Shown here piece after piece: positions 8,228 through 15,968 of a DNA stretch of 28,069 bases. Position numbers and translations under genes: made by a program. The DNA comes from JBFKMV01 sp041629655 (GTDB taxonomy: Bacteria > Acidobacteriota > Polarisedimenticolia > Polarisedimenticolales > Polarisedimenticolaceae). The stretch spans positions 1 through 28,069 of the forward strand of contig JBFKMV010000049.1 of the NCBI GenBank assembly GCA_041629655.1, read 5' to 3'. The notes beneath the pieces are model-generated. The model was not told where the DNA came from. It searched no databases and saw nothing but the letters and a program-made list of their open reading frames with translations. The stretch's first letter is position 1. Every line of letters starts with the position of its first letter.

Positions 8228-9466
8228 CTACGGCCAGAACAGCAGCAGCGCCACGCCGCCCAGGAAGCCCAGCGTGAACAGCCCCACGACGCGGGCGAAC
8301 AGCCGCCGGTTGCCCAGCGCGCCGACGATCCCGGCCTTGAACACCAGGTTGGCCATCGCACCGACCAGGATCAGGCGCCAGCCGGTCTCGGCGTCGAGCC
8401 GGCCCGATTTCACGAGCTGCGCCGTGGACAGCGTGATCGCGTCCATGTCGGTCATCCCCGACAGTCCGGCCACGACGTACAGCCCCGACTGGCCGAAGCT
8501 CTGCTTGGCCGCGGTGATGCCCAGCAGCACCACCGCGTAGAGCAGGCCGAACACGATCGCCGTGCGCAGCTCGGACGGCGGCTCCTTGAGGCGCGCCTCC
8601 TCGATGCGGCCGCGCGTGACCAGGAAGGTCGCCAGCGTGATCACCGCCATCCAGCCCATCATCGCGACCACCGGCGGGCCCAGGGTGGCCTGCAGCTCGG
8701 GGGCGACGATCGCCACCTCGAAGCCCACCCGCGCGAACACGATCGTCGAGGCGAGCATGATCACCGTGGTGGCGGTGTTGGTCTCCGCCGGCGACTCGTG
8801 CGCGCGGCGGGACTGGCTGACGGTCGTGGCGGTGCTCGAGATCAGACCGCCCAGCGCGCCGGCCAGCAGGGTCCCGAGCCGCCCGCCGAGCAGCTTCGAG
8901 GCCACGTAGGCGCCGAGCGTGATGCCGACGATCAGCACCACCATCAGCCAGATCTTGAACGGGTTGAGCACCTCGTAGGGGCCGAAGGTGCGGTTGGGCA
9001 GCACCGGCAGGATCACCAGCGCGATCAGCACGAACTGGATCACCGCGCGGAAGTCCTGCTCGCCGATGCGGCGCACGAAATCGTGCAACGGACGCTTCCA
9101 GTGCAGCAGCACCGCCACGCCCCCGCCGACGGCGATCGCCGTGGCGGTGTAGCCGATCACCAGCGCGGCCCCCACCGCGAACATCACCAGCGCCGAGATC
9201 TCCGTGGTCAGCCCGGGGTCGATCTTGCCCTTCTTCAGCTTGGCCAGGTTGCCCAGCACCAGCATCGCGGCCAGCCCCAGCATCGACGCCCCGAGCGTCC
9301 ACTCGCCGAACCGCTCGGCCAGCGTCGCGCTGAGCACGCCGAACAGCGCGATCAGCGGGAAGGTCCGGATCCCGGCGATCTCGTCGGTGGCCCACTCGCG
9401 CTGGAGCCCCACCAGCAGGCCGAGTCCCAGCGCGATCAGCAGGTTCTGTAGGGCGTGGAGCTCCAT
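8228..9466 (-). CDS. MgtC/SapB and DUF4010 domain membrane protein
   Basis: A 412-residue polytopic membrane protein. The N-terminal third is an MgtC/SapB domain: helix L-G-L-G-L-L-V-G-L-Q-R-E-W at about residues 13-25, then A-G-I-R-T-F-P-L-I-A-L-F-G and further helices to about residue 140. The C-terminal part (about 180-410) is a DUF4010 domain, with the small-residue segment G-G-L-I-S-S-T-A-T-T-V-S and the conserved G-L-S-G-M-T-D-M-D-A-I-T. This two-domain arrangement is common in bacteria. MgtC itself affects membrane potential and F-ATPase in pathogens, but the role of the fusion is not established. The likely start is the ATG at 9466. A GTG at 9478 is also in frame, but TAGTGT, a good -10 hexamer, overlaps that codon, which fits a leaderless message starting at the ATG. 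It stands alone between the two propeller genes. Confidence 0.9.
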   Translation of the reverse strand: MELHALQNLLIALGLGLLVGLQREWATDEIAGIRTFPLIALFGVLSATLAERFGEWTLGASMLGLAAMLVLGNLAKLKKGKIDPGLTTEISALVMFAVGAALVIGYTATAIAVGGGVAVLLHWKRPLHDFVRRIGEQDFRAVIQFVLIALVILPVLPNRTFGPYEVLNPFKIWLMVVLIVGITLGAYVASKLLGGRLGTLLAGALGGLISSTATTVSQSRRAHESPAETNTATTVIMLASTIVFARVGFEVAIVAPELQATLGPPVVAMMGWMAVITLATFLVTRGRIEEARLKEPPSELRTAIVFGLLYAVVLLGITAAKQSFGQSGLYVVAGLSGMTDMDAITLSTAQLVKSGRLDAETGWRLILVGAMANLVFKAGIVGALGNRRLFARVVGLFTLGFLGGVALLLFWP

Positions 9467-9474
9467 CGGGACAA

Positions 9475-9504
9475 ACACTAGGTTCCCAACCCCCGCGGCG
9501 TCGA
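9475..9504 (-). promoter_or_regulatory. promoter of the MgtC/DUF4010 gene, probably leaderless
   Basis: On the minus strand TCGACG (9499-9504, four of six bases of TTGACA) is followed after 18 bases by TAGTGT (9475-9480). The ATG at 9466 begins 8 bases after the hexamer, where transcription should start. No Shine-Dalgarno sequence is present. Confidence 0.45.
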
Positions 9505-9515
9505 GCGCACCGGGC

Positions 9516-11054
9516 TCAACCGCCGCCTTCGAGCGGAAGCTCGTAACAGGCCGCCTCGCGGTCGTTGCGCACCAGCAGGTACGGGCCGGCCAGCGCCGGG
9601 TTGTTCCAGACCTTGCCGGCGAGGACCGGCAGCCGCGCCAGCTCCACGTGCCGCTCGGGGTCCGGCCGGACCAGCACCACGTCGCCGTCCTCGGTCAGCA
9701 CCAGCAACAGGCCGCCGGCCAGCAGCACCTGGCCGTGCCCGTAGCGGCCGCGCTTCCAGCGTCGCTCGCCGGTGGCGGGGTCCAGGCAGACCAGGGTGCC
9801 GTCGTCGAGCCCGTAGACCGATCCCGCGTGCGCCACCACGTTGGTGAACTTGGCCTTGAGGCGCGGGCTTTCCCAGACCAGCCGGGGCTCCAGGCCGCCC
9901 CCGGCGTCCGGCGCGATCTCGAACAGCTTGCTCCCGATGCCGTAGCCGCTGGAGACGAGCAGCCGGTCGTCGCCCAGCGGCAGCGGCTGCGCGACGTTGG
10001 GCTGGGTCGCCGGCCAGGGATGGCTCCACAGCACCTCGCCGGTCGCCGGGTCGTGCGCCGCCACGCTGCCCTCGTTGAAGATCAGGATCTGCGGCACGCC
10101 GGCCAGCTCGGCCAGCAGCGGCGAGCTGTATCCCGAGGCGTCGCCGCCGCCGCCCCACACGCGCTCGCCGGACTCGCGGTCGTAGGCGACCAGCGAACGG
10201 CCGGCGGCGCCGCCCGCGCTGACCACGACCAGCTCTCCGGTGACCAGGGGAGAGCAGCTCTTGCCCCACTCGGGAACCGAGGCGCCGTTGTCCGCGATCA
10301 CGTCCACCGACCACAGCCGCCGTCCGGTGTCGAGCTCCAGCGCGTTCAGGATCCCCGTCGCGCCCAGCGTGTAGACCCGCCCCTCGGCGATGGTGGGCGT
10401 CGCCCGCGGGCCGACACCGCCGATCGTGGTCTCGTAGCGCACCGGGTCGGCGTGCGTCCAGCGGGGCTCGCCGGTGCGCAGGTCGTAGGCGCTGACCAGC
10501 TCGTCGGCGCCCCGCTGCTCCTGGGTCACGGCCACCCCGGCGGCGACCGCGAACGCCGACCAGCCGCCGCCGACCTCGCGGCGCCACACCTCGCGCGGCG
10601 GACGGGCTTCCCAGTCCGTGGCGATGGCGACGCCCGGGACGACCGCGTCGCGGCCCGGTCCCAGGAACTGGGAATAGGCCGGCACGCCGTCCGCCGTCCC
10701 GCCGCGAATCGGCGCGGCGGCGGTCGGGTTGCGGGGCAGGTTGGCGTCCGAATCCCAGCGCCAGCCCAGCACCGGCACCAGGTCGCCGGTGACGCCGCGG
10801 ATGCGCACCGTCAGGCCGAGGGCGATCCCCGCCAGCACCAGCAGCCCGAACGCGGCCAGCCGTACCCTCCCGGGCAACCGCGACAGCAGCAGGAACCACA
10901 GCACGAGCAGCAGCACGGTGAAGAACACCACCGGCATCGCGCGGACCGTGCGCTCTTGCCCGGTGGCGTCGCCGGCGGTGTAGGTCCAGGTCAACGCCGC
11001 GCCGGCCCCGAGCAGGATCACGATCGCCGGCCACAGCCGGACACGCCGCTTCAT
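9516..11054 (-). CDS. membrane-anchored PQQ-like beta-propeller protein
   Basis: A 512-residue protein with three predicted N-terminal membrane helices (about 9-27, 40-58 and 65-83). The remaining 400 or so residues form a PQQ-like propeller. The globular part opens with Y-S-Q-F-L-G-P-G-R-D, matching the W-P-S-F-R-G opening of the propeller at 6792. Blade motifs include Y-D-L-R-T-G-E-P-R-W, L-D-T-G-R-R-L-W, Y-D-R-E-S-G-E-R-V-W, H-D-P-A-T-G-E-V-L-W and L-D-P-A-T-G-E-R-R-W, so six to eight blades are likely. The propeller probably sits on the outer face of the inner membrane. Its ATG overlaps the stop of the FtsX permease gene by four bases (ATGA), which fixes the start and suggests the two products act together, the propeller perhaps as a periplasmic scaffold for the ABC complex. 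I see no catalytic motif. Confidence 0.9.
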   Translation of the reverse strand: MKRRVRLWPAIVILLGAGAALTWTYTAGDATGQERTVRAMPVVFFTVLLLVLWFLLLSRLPGRVRLAAFGLLVLAGIALGLTVRIRGVTGDLVPVLGWRWDSDANLPRNPTAAAPIRGGTADGVPAYSQFLGPGRDAVVPGVAIATDWEARPPREVWRREVGGGWSAFAVAAGVAVTQEQRGADELVSAYDLRTGEPRWTHADPVRYETTIGGVGPRATPTIAEGRVYTLGATGILNALELDTGRRLWSVDVIADNGASVPEWGKSCSPLVTGELVVVSAGGAAGRSLVAYDRESGERVWGGGGDASGYSSPLLAELAGVPQILIFNEGSVAAHDPATGEVLWSHPWPATQPNVAQPLPLGDDRLLVSSGYGIGSKLFEIAPDAGGGLEPRLVWESPRLKAKFTNVVAHAGSVYGLDDGTLVCLDPATGERRWKRGRYGHGQVLLAGGLLLVLTEDGDVVLVRPDPERHVELARLPVLAGKVWNNPALAGPYLLVRNDREAACYELPLEGGG

Positions 11055-14000
11055 CGGTCGGCCTTCAGCGCGGGCAGCAGCGGCGCGCGCAGGGTCCCCA
11101 GGACCGCGGCGATGCTCGCCAGCATGCCGACGACCAGCACCACGCCCAGCGTGCCGGCGACGGAGGTCCAGGGGAAGGGTACGTGGACCAGCCGCGGCAA
11201 CGAAGGGAGCAGCGCCGAGAGGCTGCCGATCGACACCCCGGCCAGCAGCAGGAACCCGTTCTCGGCCAGCACCAGCCCGACCAGGCTGGACCGCGGGAAG
11301 CCGCAGGCGCGCAGCGTGGCCAGCTCGCCGCGCCGCTCCATCACGTTGCGCACCAGCACCACGCCGAGCCCCAGCGTGCCGAGCAGCAGGCCCAGCCCGC
11401 CCAGCAGCTGGAACGTCGACAGGTAGGTGTGCTCGACCTCCTGGTAGGCGGCCAGCTTCTCGGCCGTCGTCACCGCATCGAACCCGAACCGCGCCAGCGC
11501 CGACTCGAGCGCGCCCGACACCGGCTCGAGGCGCTCCGGCGGAGCGTCGATCAGGAAATAGCCGTAGCCCGAGCGGTCGGGGAAGTGCCGCAGGAACGCC
11601 GCCTCGGAGATCAGGATCTCGCTCTGGAAGATGCTCTTGGCCAGCACGCCGACCAGCCGCAGGCGCACGGTTCCGCCGGCGTCGTCCTCGATCTCGATCT
11701 CGTCGCCGAGCTGCTTGTGCAGGATCCACTGCGCCGAGTTGGCGTCGGCGACCGCGGGGACAGCGCCGTCCGGCTGCGGTAGCTCGAGCAGCGACCACGG
11801 CCGCCCGGGGTCGGGCGGCTCCACGCTGTTCTGGAACGTGAAGCCGCCGCGCTCGACCAGCTCCGGGGGCACGCCCAGCACGCGCGGCTTCTCGGGACGG
11901 TAGAGGTTGAGGCAGCTCGCGTCGTCGCCGGGCAGCACGCGGAACGGGTAGAAGGCGACGCCCTCCAGCGCTCGCTCGGCCTCGTCGTCGAAGCCCAGCT
12001 CGCCGCGGTCGGCCGGCCGGCCGAGGTCCTGGTGCAGCGGGACGTCGGCCTGCGCCAGCAGCGAAAAACCCCCGCTTCCCGAGGACCGGTCCCGCAGCTC
12101 GTCGCCGAAGTCGTGCCGGCTCGCCGCAACCAGCACGATCACGAAACACGCCGAGGCGACCAGCGCCACGCTGAGCATGCTGCGACCGGGGTTCCAGGCG
12201 CTGTTGCGCGCCGCCATGCCGGCCAGCGCCCGAGCGCCGCGGGCCAGGCTGCCGCCGCGCGATCCGCGGCACCACAGCCGGAAGAACGCCAACCCGGACG
12301 CCAGCAACGCCGCCCCGGCTCCGAACGCCAGCGCCGGCGACTCGGTCGCCCCGGTCGCCAGCGCGGTGGCCACCAGCGCCAGCGCCGCCAGCAGCCCGCC
12401 CCAGGCCAGCACGGGCGCGAGGCGCCCGCGGCGCAGCCGCTCGCGTCCGCGGAAGCCGCCGGCCAGCAACGCGGGGCAGGGCACGCGCCCGATCCGGACC
12501 AGGCTGCCGAGCAGGCTGAGCAGGATCACCACGATCGAGATCGCCGCTCCCAGCAGCAGGCTCGACGGCGCGACGTACAGCTCGAGGCGGCTGGAGCCGA
12601 TCGCGCCGATCCACAACGTCCGCAGCCCGACCAGCATCAGCCACGCGTAGCCGATGCCACCCGCCGCGCCGAGCAGCGTGCCGGCGGCGGCGAGCAGCGA
12701 GCCCTCGCCGAGCCAGCGCAGCCGCACGCGCCGCCGCGGGTAGCCCACCGCCAGCAGCAGGCCGATCTCGCGGGCGCGCTGCTCGACCCCCAGCCCGAAC
12801 AACAACCCGATCAGCAACGCCGACGAGGCGATGAGGAAGAAGCTGAACGAGACGAACAGCATCGCGAAGTCGGTCGCGCCGCTGGCCGCGTCCAGCCCCT
12901 GGCGGCGCACCGGCCGGAAGCGGAAGCCGAACGCTTCGGGCTCCAGCCGTCCGGCCAACGCCACGCGAACGCGCTCGGCCGTCGCCTCGATCGACTCGGC
13001 GGGCGCCCCGGCGAGCTGGATCGAGTTCACGGCCCCGTAGCGCGTGCTCCACAGCCGCCGCCCGGTCGCCAGGGCCACGAAGGCCTTGGGGGTCGCGCGG
13101 TAGCGGTCCCAGTAGTCCTCGTCCCGGGGCCGGATCCGGTCGAGGTCGACCGGGAACGGCGGATCCCAGGAGGCGATGTCGTCAGCCTCCTGGATGCCCG
13201 GATACTCGGGCGCCAGATCGCGGTCCGCGCCCAGTCCGCGGAACCCGACGATGCCCTCGACGACCAGCGTGACCTGCTCCACCCCCAGATGCTCGCGCGG
13301 GCCGACCACGTAGTACTCGAGCCGGACGCGGTCGCCGACCGCCGCCCCGAGGTCCTCGGCGGTCCAGGTGTTGAGCAGGATCCCGTCGGGGGAGATCCGC
13401 GCCGGTGCGCCGCCCGCGCCCAGCCGCACGCCCAGGCTTTCCGGGGCGCCCAGCGGATCGAGCGCCGCGACCAGCGAATAGGGGACGGACCGCTCCCCGA
13501 GCCGGATCTCGTTCGCCAGGTAGGTCACCACCGGCACCGCGGGCAGCTTCAGGTCGCGCGCGGCCTGCTCGATCGCGGCCTCGACGTCCGGCCGGAACAC
13601 GAAGTCGCGGCTCTCGACCGCGACGCGGTCCTCGCGGGACCGCACCACGACGCCGAGGTCCTCCGGCTCCAGGGCCCGGCGCAGCGCCGGCTGCGGGTCG
13701 CCCGGGTTGCCGCCGCGCGCCAGCAGCAGCGCGTTCGCACGACCCGGCTGCTGGAGCACGCGCTGGAGCTGCCGCAGCTCGACGAACGCGTTGTGCGGGG
13801 CCTGCTGTCGCGGTGTCAACCCGAAGCGGCCGACACCGCGGTCGGGCAGCACCTCGGCGACCTGGAGCCGCAGCGTGGCCAGCACGTCGCCGGGGTCGGT
13901 CTCGCCCAGCAGCGTGTCGCGCGGGATCCGGCTCGGCCGGCTGAAGGTCAGCAGCACCGCGTCTCCGGCCGTCACGCCCAGCTCGCGGGCCAGCGTCTCG

Positions 14001-14392
14001 TTGAGGGCCAGCGAGGGGAAGACCTGGCCCTCGCGCCGCGCGAGGTCGAAGCGCTGCTCCGCCGGGTACAGCGCGAGGAAGCGCGGATCGATGCCGTGGA
14101 TCGCGACCTGCGAGGCCCGCGCGCCCGTGTCGGGCTGCACCGCGGCGCCGCGCAGCAGCAGCGCCGGCGCCACCTCGAACGGCGCCAGCGCCTCGGCCAG
14201 CGTGGTGCGGAAGGGCTGCTCGGTCACCAGCGCCTCGTCGATCCGCCCCAGTCGGTCCAGCGTCAGCGCGCGCAGGCTGCCGCGCACCGAGTCGCCCACC
14301 AGCAGCGCCCCGGTCAACACCGAGGTCGCCACCGCCGCCGCCAGCACGACGGCCAGGTTGATCCGCCAGTAGTGGATCAGGCCTCGTAGCAC
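11051..14392 (-). CDS. 10-TM FtsX-family ABC transporter permease (YbbP-like)
   Basis: A 1113-residue permease with two FtsX domains. TM1 is at about residues 11-33, then a periplasmic domain of some 470 residues. FtsX domain 1 has helices near 510-535, 560-590 and 608-634. Two central helices follow (about 659-680 and 686-706), another near 738-757, then a second periplasmic domain (about 760-985). FtsX domain 2 has helices near 990-1015, 1038-1064 and 1078-1100. The coupling segments Q-R-A-R-E-I-G-L-L-L-A-V-G-Y and E-R-R-G-E-L-A-T-L-R-A-C-G resemble each other, as expected from internal duplication. This is the layout of E. coli YbbP and related permeases, but the first periplasmic domain is larger. 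The start is the GTG at 14392, inside the last codons of the ATPase gene (16-base overlap), preceded by GAGGGA. It probably moves or extracts a lipid or other hydrophobic substrate; this is inference from relatives. Confidence 0.9.
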   Translation of the reverse strand: MLRGLIHYWRINLAVVLAAAVATSVLTGALLVGDSVRGSLRALTLDRLGRIDEALVTEQPFRTTLAEALAPFEVAPALLLRGAAVQPDTGARASQVAIHGIDPRFLALYPAEQRFDLARREGQVFPSLALNETLARELGVTAGDAVLLTFSRPSRIPRDTLLGETDPGDVLATLRLQVAEVLPDRGVGRFGLTPRQQAPHNAFVELRQLQRVLQQPGRANALLLARGGNPGDPQPALRRALEPEDLGVVVRSREDRVAVESRDFVFRPDVEAAIEQAARDLKLPAVPVVTYLANEIRLGERSVPYSLVAALDPLGAPESLGVRLGAGGAPARISPDGILLNTWTAEDLGAAVGDRVRLEYYVVGPREHLGVEQVTLVVEGIVGFRGLGADRDLAPEYPGIQEADDIASWDPPFPVDLDRIRPRDEDYWDRYRATPKAFVALATGRRLWSTRYGAVNSIQLAGAPAESIEATAERVRVALAGRLEPEAFGFRFRPVRRQGLDAASGATDFAMLFVSFSFFLIASSALLIGLLFGLGVEQRAREIGLLLAVGYPRRRVRLRWLGEGSLLAAAGTLLGAAGGIGYAWLMLVGLRTLWIGAIGSSRLELYVAPSSLLLGAAISIVVILLSLLGSLVRIGRVPCPALLAGGFRGRERLRRGRLAPVLAWGGLLAALALVATALATGATESPALAFGAGAALLASGLAFFRLWCRGSRGGSLARGARALAGMAARNSAWNPGRSMLSVALVASACFVIVLVAASRHDFGDELRDRSSGSGGFSLLAQADVPLHQDLGRPADRGELGFDDEAERALEGVAFYPFRVLPGDDASCLNLYRPEKPRVLGVPPELVERGGFTFQNSVEPPDPGRPWSLLELPQPDGAVPAVADANSAQWILHKQLGDEIEIEDDAGGTVRLRLVGVLAKSIFQSEILISEAAFLRHFPDRSGYGYFLIDAPPERLEPVSGALESALARFGFDAVTTAEKLAAYQEVEHTYLSTFQLLGGLGLLLGTLGLGVVLVRNVMERRGELATLRACGFPRSSLVGLVLAENGFLLLAGVSIGSLSALLPSLPRLVHVPFPWTSVAGTLGVVLVVGMLASIAAVLGTLRAPLLPALKADR

Positions 14393-15051
14393 CGGCCGTC
14401 CCTCAGCTCGGCACGGCGCTCGAAGCGGCCGGCCAGCTCCCGGCTGTGGGTGACCACCACCAGCACGTTGCCCTCCGCGCGGTGCAGGTCGAACAACAAC
14501 GCGCCGACCTTCTCCGCGGTCGGGCCGTCCAGGCTCCCCGTGGGCTCGTCGCACAGCAACAGCCGCGGGTGGTTGATCAACGCCCGCGCCACCGCCACCC
14601 GCTGGCGCTCTCCGCCTGACAGCTCGGCCGGCCGGTGCTCGAGCCGCGCGCCCAGGCCGACGCGGTCCAGCAGCTCGCGGGCGCGCTCGGCGGCGCCGTC
14701 CCGACCGCGCCGGGAGACCACGGTCGGCACCAGCACGTTCTCGAGCACCGTGTACTGCGGCAGCAGGTGGTGCTCCTGGAACACGAAGCCGATCGCGTCG
14801 TTGCGAAACCGCGCCAGCTCGGGCTCGCTCATGGCGTGCGGCTCGACCCCGTCGATGGTCACGCGGCCCGAGGTCGGCTCGTCGAGCGTCCCCACGATGT
14901 GCAGCAGCGTGCTCTTGCCCGACCCCGAGGGGCCGGTGATCGCCAGCGCCGCTCCCGGCGCGAGCTCCAGCGAGACCTCGCGCAGCACCTCCAGCCGTTG
15001 CGGGCCGGTGTCGTAGCTCTTGGAGACCTGGTGCAGCTTCAGCGCCGACAT
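14377..15051 (-). CDS. ABC transporter ATP-binding protein (LolD/YbbA/MacB class)
   Basis: A 224-residue cytoplasmic ATPase of the usual length for this class. All motifs are intact: Walker A G-P-S-G-S-G-K-S-T (40-48), Q-loop Gln92 in F-V-F-Q-E-H, signature L-S-G-G-E (144-148), Walker B L-L-L-C-D-E-P (164-170) with catalytic Glu169, D-loop S-L-D, and switch His202. The segment H-H-L-L-P-Q-Y-T-V-L-E-N-V after the Q-loop is typical of LolD, FtsE and MacB relatives that drive FtsX-type permeases. It lies directly upstream of, and overlaps by 16 bases, the 10-TM permease gene, so the two should form one complex. The ATG at 15051 begins 4 bases after the thioesterase stop. It might also serve the orphan MacB-type permease at 1665, but nothing in the sequence demands this. 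Confidence 0.95.
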   Translation of the reverse strand: MSALKLHQVSKSYDTGPQRLEVLREVSLELAPGAALAITGPSGSGKSTLLHIVGTLDEPTSGRVTIDGVEPHAMSEPELARFRNDAIGFVFQEHHLLPQYTVLENVLVPTVVSRRGRDGAAERARELLDRVGLGARLEHRPAELSGGERQRVAVARALINHPRLLLCDEPTGSLDGPTAEKVGALLFDLHRAEGNVLVVVTHSRELAGRFERRAELRDGRCYEA

Positions 15052-15055
15052 CGGG

Positions 15056-15475
15056 TCACCTCGGTGCCTGCTCGACTTGGCCGGCGATGACCTCCGGGAT
15101 CGGGATCGCGCGCAGCGTGCCGTTGTCGCCCACGGCGCAGCAGACCGACGTCGCCTCGCCGACCGCCACCTCGGCGCCGTCGCCGCGGGTGAAGCGGAAC
15201 CCGTAGGTCATCGAGGTCCGGCCCTTGCGCACCACGCGCAGCTCGATCTCCAGCACGTCGCCGAAGCGCGCCGGGTTCTTGTACTCGAGCGCGATCCGGA
15301 CGCGCGGCCAGCCGATCTTCACGCCGTCCAGCTCGAGGTGCACGCTGGTGCCGAGCGCGTCGAGGAACTCGTGCTCGGCGGTCTCCATGAACACGGCGTA
15401 ACGGGCGAAGTGGACGATGCCGGCCATGTCGGTGTCGGCGAACTCGACCTTGCGCCGGGTGGTGAACTCGTGCAT
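15056..15475 (-). CDS. hotdog-fold acyl-CoA thioesterase (YbgC/4HBT family)
   Basis: A 139-residue hotdog-fold thioesterase of normal family length. Near the N-terminus is the family motif F-A-D-T-D-M-A-G-I-V-H-F-A-R-Y; Asp16 is the probable catalytic residue and His22 and Tyr26 follow in the expected places. It hydrolyses acyl-CoA or acyl-ACP thioesters in the cytoplasm; the chain specificity cannot be read from sequence. There is no signal peptide. I chose the ATG at 15475 because GAAGGAG lies 11 bases upstream and a TACAAT -10 hexamer lies at the upstream alternative ATG (15505), which would then be at or before the transcription start. It is the first gene of the operon with the ATPase, the YbbP-like permease and the anchored propeller, which suggests that acyl or lipid chemistry is tied to the transporter. 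Confidence 0.88.
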   Translation of the reverse strand: MHEFTTRRKVEFADTDMAGIVHFARYAVFMETAEHEFLDALGTSVHLELDGVKIGWPRVRIALEYKNPARFGDVLEIELRVVRKGRTSMTYGFRFTRGDGAEVAVGEATSVCCAVGDNGTLRAIPIPEVIAGQVEQAPR

Positions 15476-15486
15476 CCGGGACGTGG

Positions 15487-15493
15487 CTCCTTC
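15487..15493 (-). promoter_or_regulatory. ribosome binding site for the thioesterase ATG at 15475
   Basis: GAAGGAG on the minus strand, 11 bases before the ATG at 15473-15475. The spacing is a little long, but the alternative ATG at 15505 has no such site. Confidence 0.5.
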
Positions 15494-15503
15494 GACGGAG
15501 GCC

Positions 15504-15509
15504 ATTGTA
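15504..15509 (-). promoter_or_regulatory. candidate -10 element of the thioesterase/ABC/propeller operon
   Basis: TACAAT on the minus strand matches five of six bases of TATAAT. A weak GCGACC (15527-15532) lies 17 bases upstream. A start about 7 bases downstream would leave a leader of some 22 bases carrying the GAAGGAG site. It sits in the 78-base divergent gap 15476-15553. Confidence 0.4.
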
Positions 15510-15540
15510 GGGCAGATCGCCGACCGGGTCGCGGCCGGGG

Positions 15541-15546
15541 TATGCT
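15541..15546 (+). promoter_or_regulatory. candidate -10 element, leaderless start at 15554
   Basis: TATGCT ends 7 bases before the ATG at 15554, which has no Shine-Dalgarno sequence. This spacing puts the expected transcription start at or next to the start codon. No convincing -35 is seen. An in-frame ATG (15542) lies inside the hexamer itself. Confidence 0.4.
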
Positions 15547-15553
15547 TCTGGCC

Positions 15554-15961
15554 ATGAAACCGAAAACCGCGGAACGGATCCTCTACTGGCTGCTGATCGT
15601 GATGGGCGGGATGGCCGCCTCCGCGATCGTCCCGGCGGCGATGCCGACGCGCTTCATGGTCGCCATCAACGACTGGCTCGGGCTCGGGCCGTACCCCCAC
15701 TCGACGCTGACCGAGTACCTGACGCGTTCGCTGTCGATCCTCTACGCCATGCTGGGGGCGCTCACGATCTACGTGGCCTGCGACGTCCGGCGTTACCGGG
15801 ACCTGCTGGTGGTGATGGGCTGGCTGACGGTGGTGCTGGGCGCCGCGCTGACGGTGCTCGACTTCGCGATCGGGATGCCGGCCCGTTGGAGCTGGGGCGA
15901 GGGCCCGCCGACGATCGTCGTCGGCCTGGCGATCGTGTGGCTGGCACGCCGGGTGGAGTGA
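15554..15961 (+). CDS. small four-helix membrane protein of unknown function
   Basis: A 135-residue integral membrane protein with four predicted helices: about 9-30, 56-76, 83-104 and 117-132. Polar landmarks are W-L-G-L-G-P-Y-P in the first loop, L-T-E-Y-L-T-R-S-L-S-I-L-Y-A-M-L-G leading into helix 2, D-V-R-R-Y between helices 2 and 3, and G-E-G-P-P before helix 4. I recognise the pattern from uncharacterised proteins of Planctomycetota and relatives, but know no function or named family. It is one of only two plus-strand genes. Its stop lies 7 bases from the stop of the convergent flotillin gene, and its start is divergent from the thioesterase gene. The ATG at 15542 would add four residues (M-L-L-A), but it lies inside the likely -10 hexamer. 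Confidence 0.85.
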   Translation: MKPKTAERILYWLLIVMGGMAASAIVPAAMPTRFMVAINDWLGLGPYPHSTLTEYLTRSLSILYAMLGALTIYVACDVRRYRDLLVVMGWLTVVLGAALTVLDFAIGMPARWSWGEGPPTIVVGLAIVWLARRVE

Positions 15962-15968
15962 GCGCCGG

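Noticed and set aside
9204..11426. Plus-strand open frame of about 740 codons opposite the anchored propeller gene
   Set aside because: Composition is that of an antisense shadow; the minus strand carries clear propeller blades.
12032..14389. Plus-strand open frame of about 785 codons opposite the FtsX permease gene
   Set aside because: Same shadow composition (Gln/Arg/His-rich, no hydrophobic core), while the minus strand has a complete, recognisable permease.
14377..15051. Assigning this ATPase to the orphan MacB-type permease at 1665
   Set aside because: It overlaps its own permease gene and lies more than 11 kb away from the orphan; sharing is possible but not supported.
15476..15700. 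Upstream extension of the thioesterase by 60-75 residues
   Set aside because: The extension runs through the divergent promoter gap and antisense to the plus-strand membrane protein; the shorter form matches family length and has a ribosome binding site.
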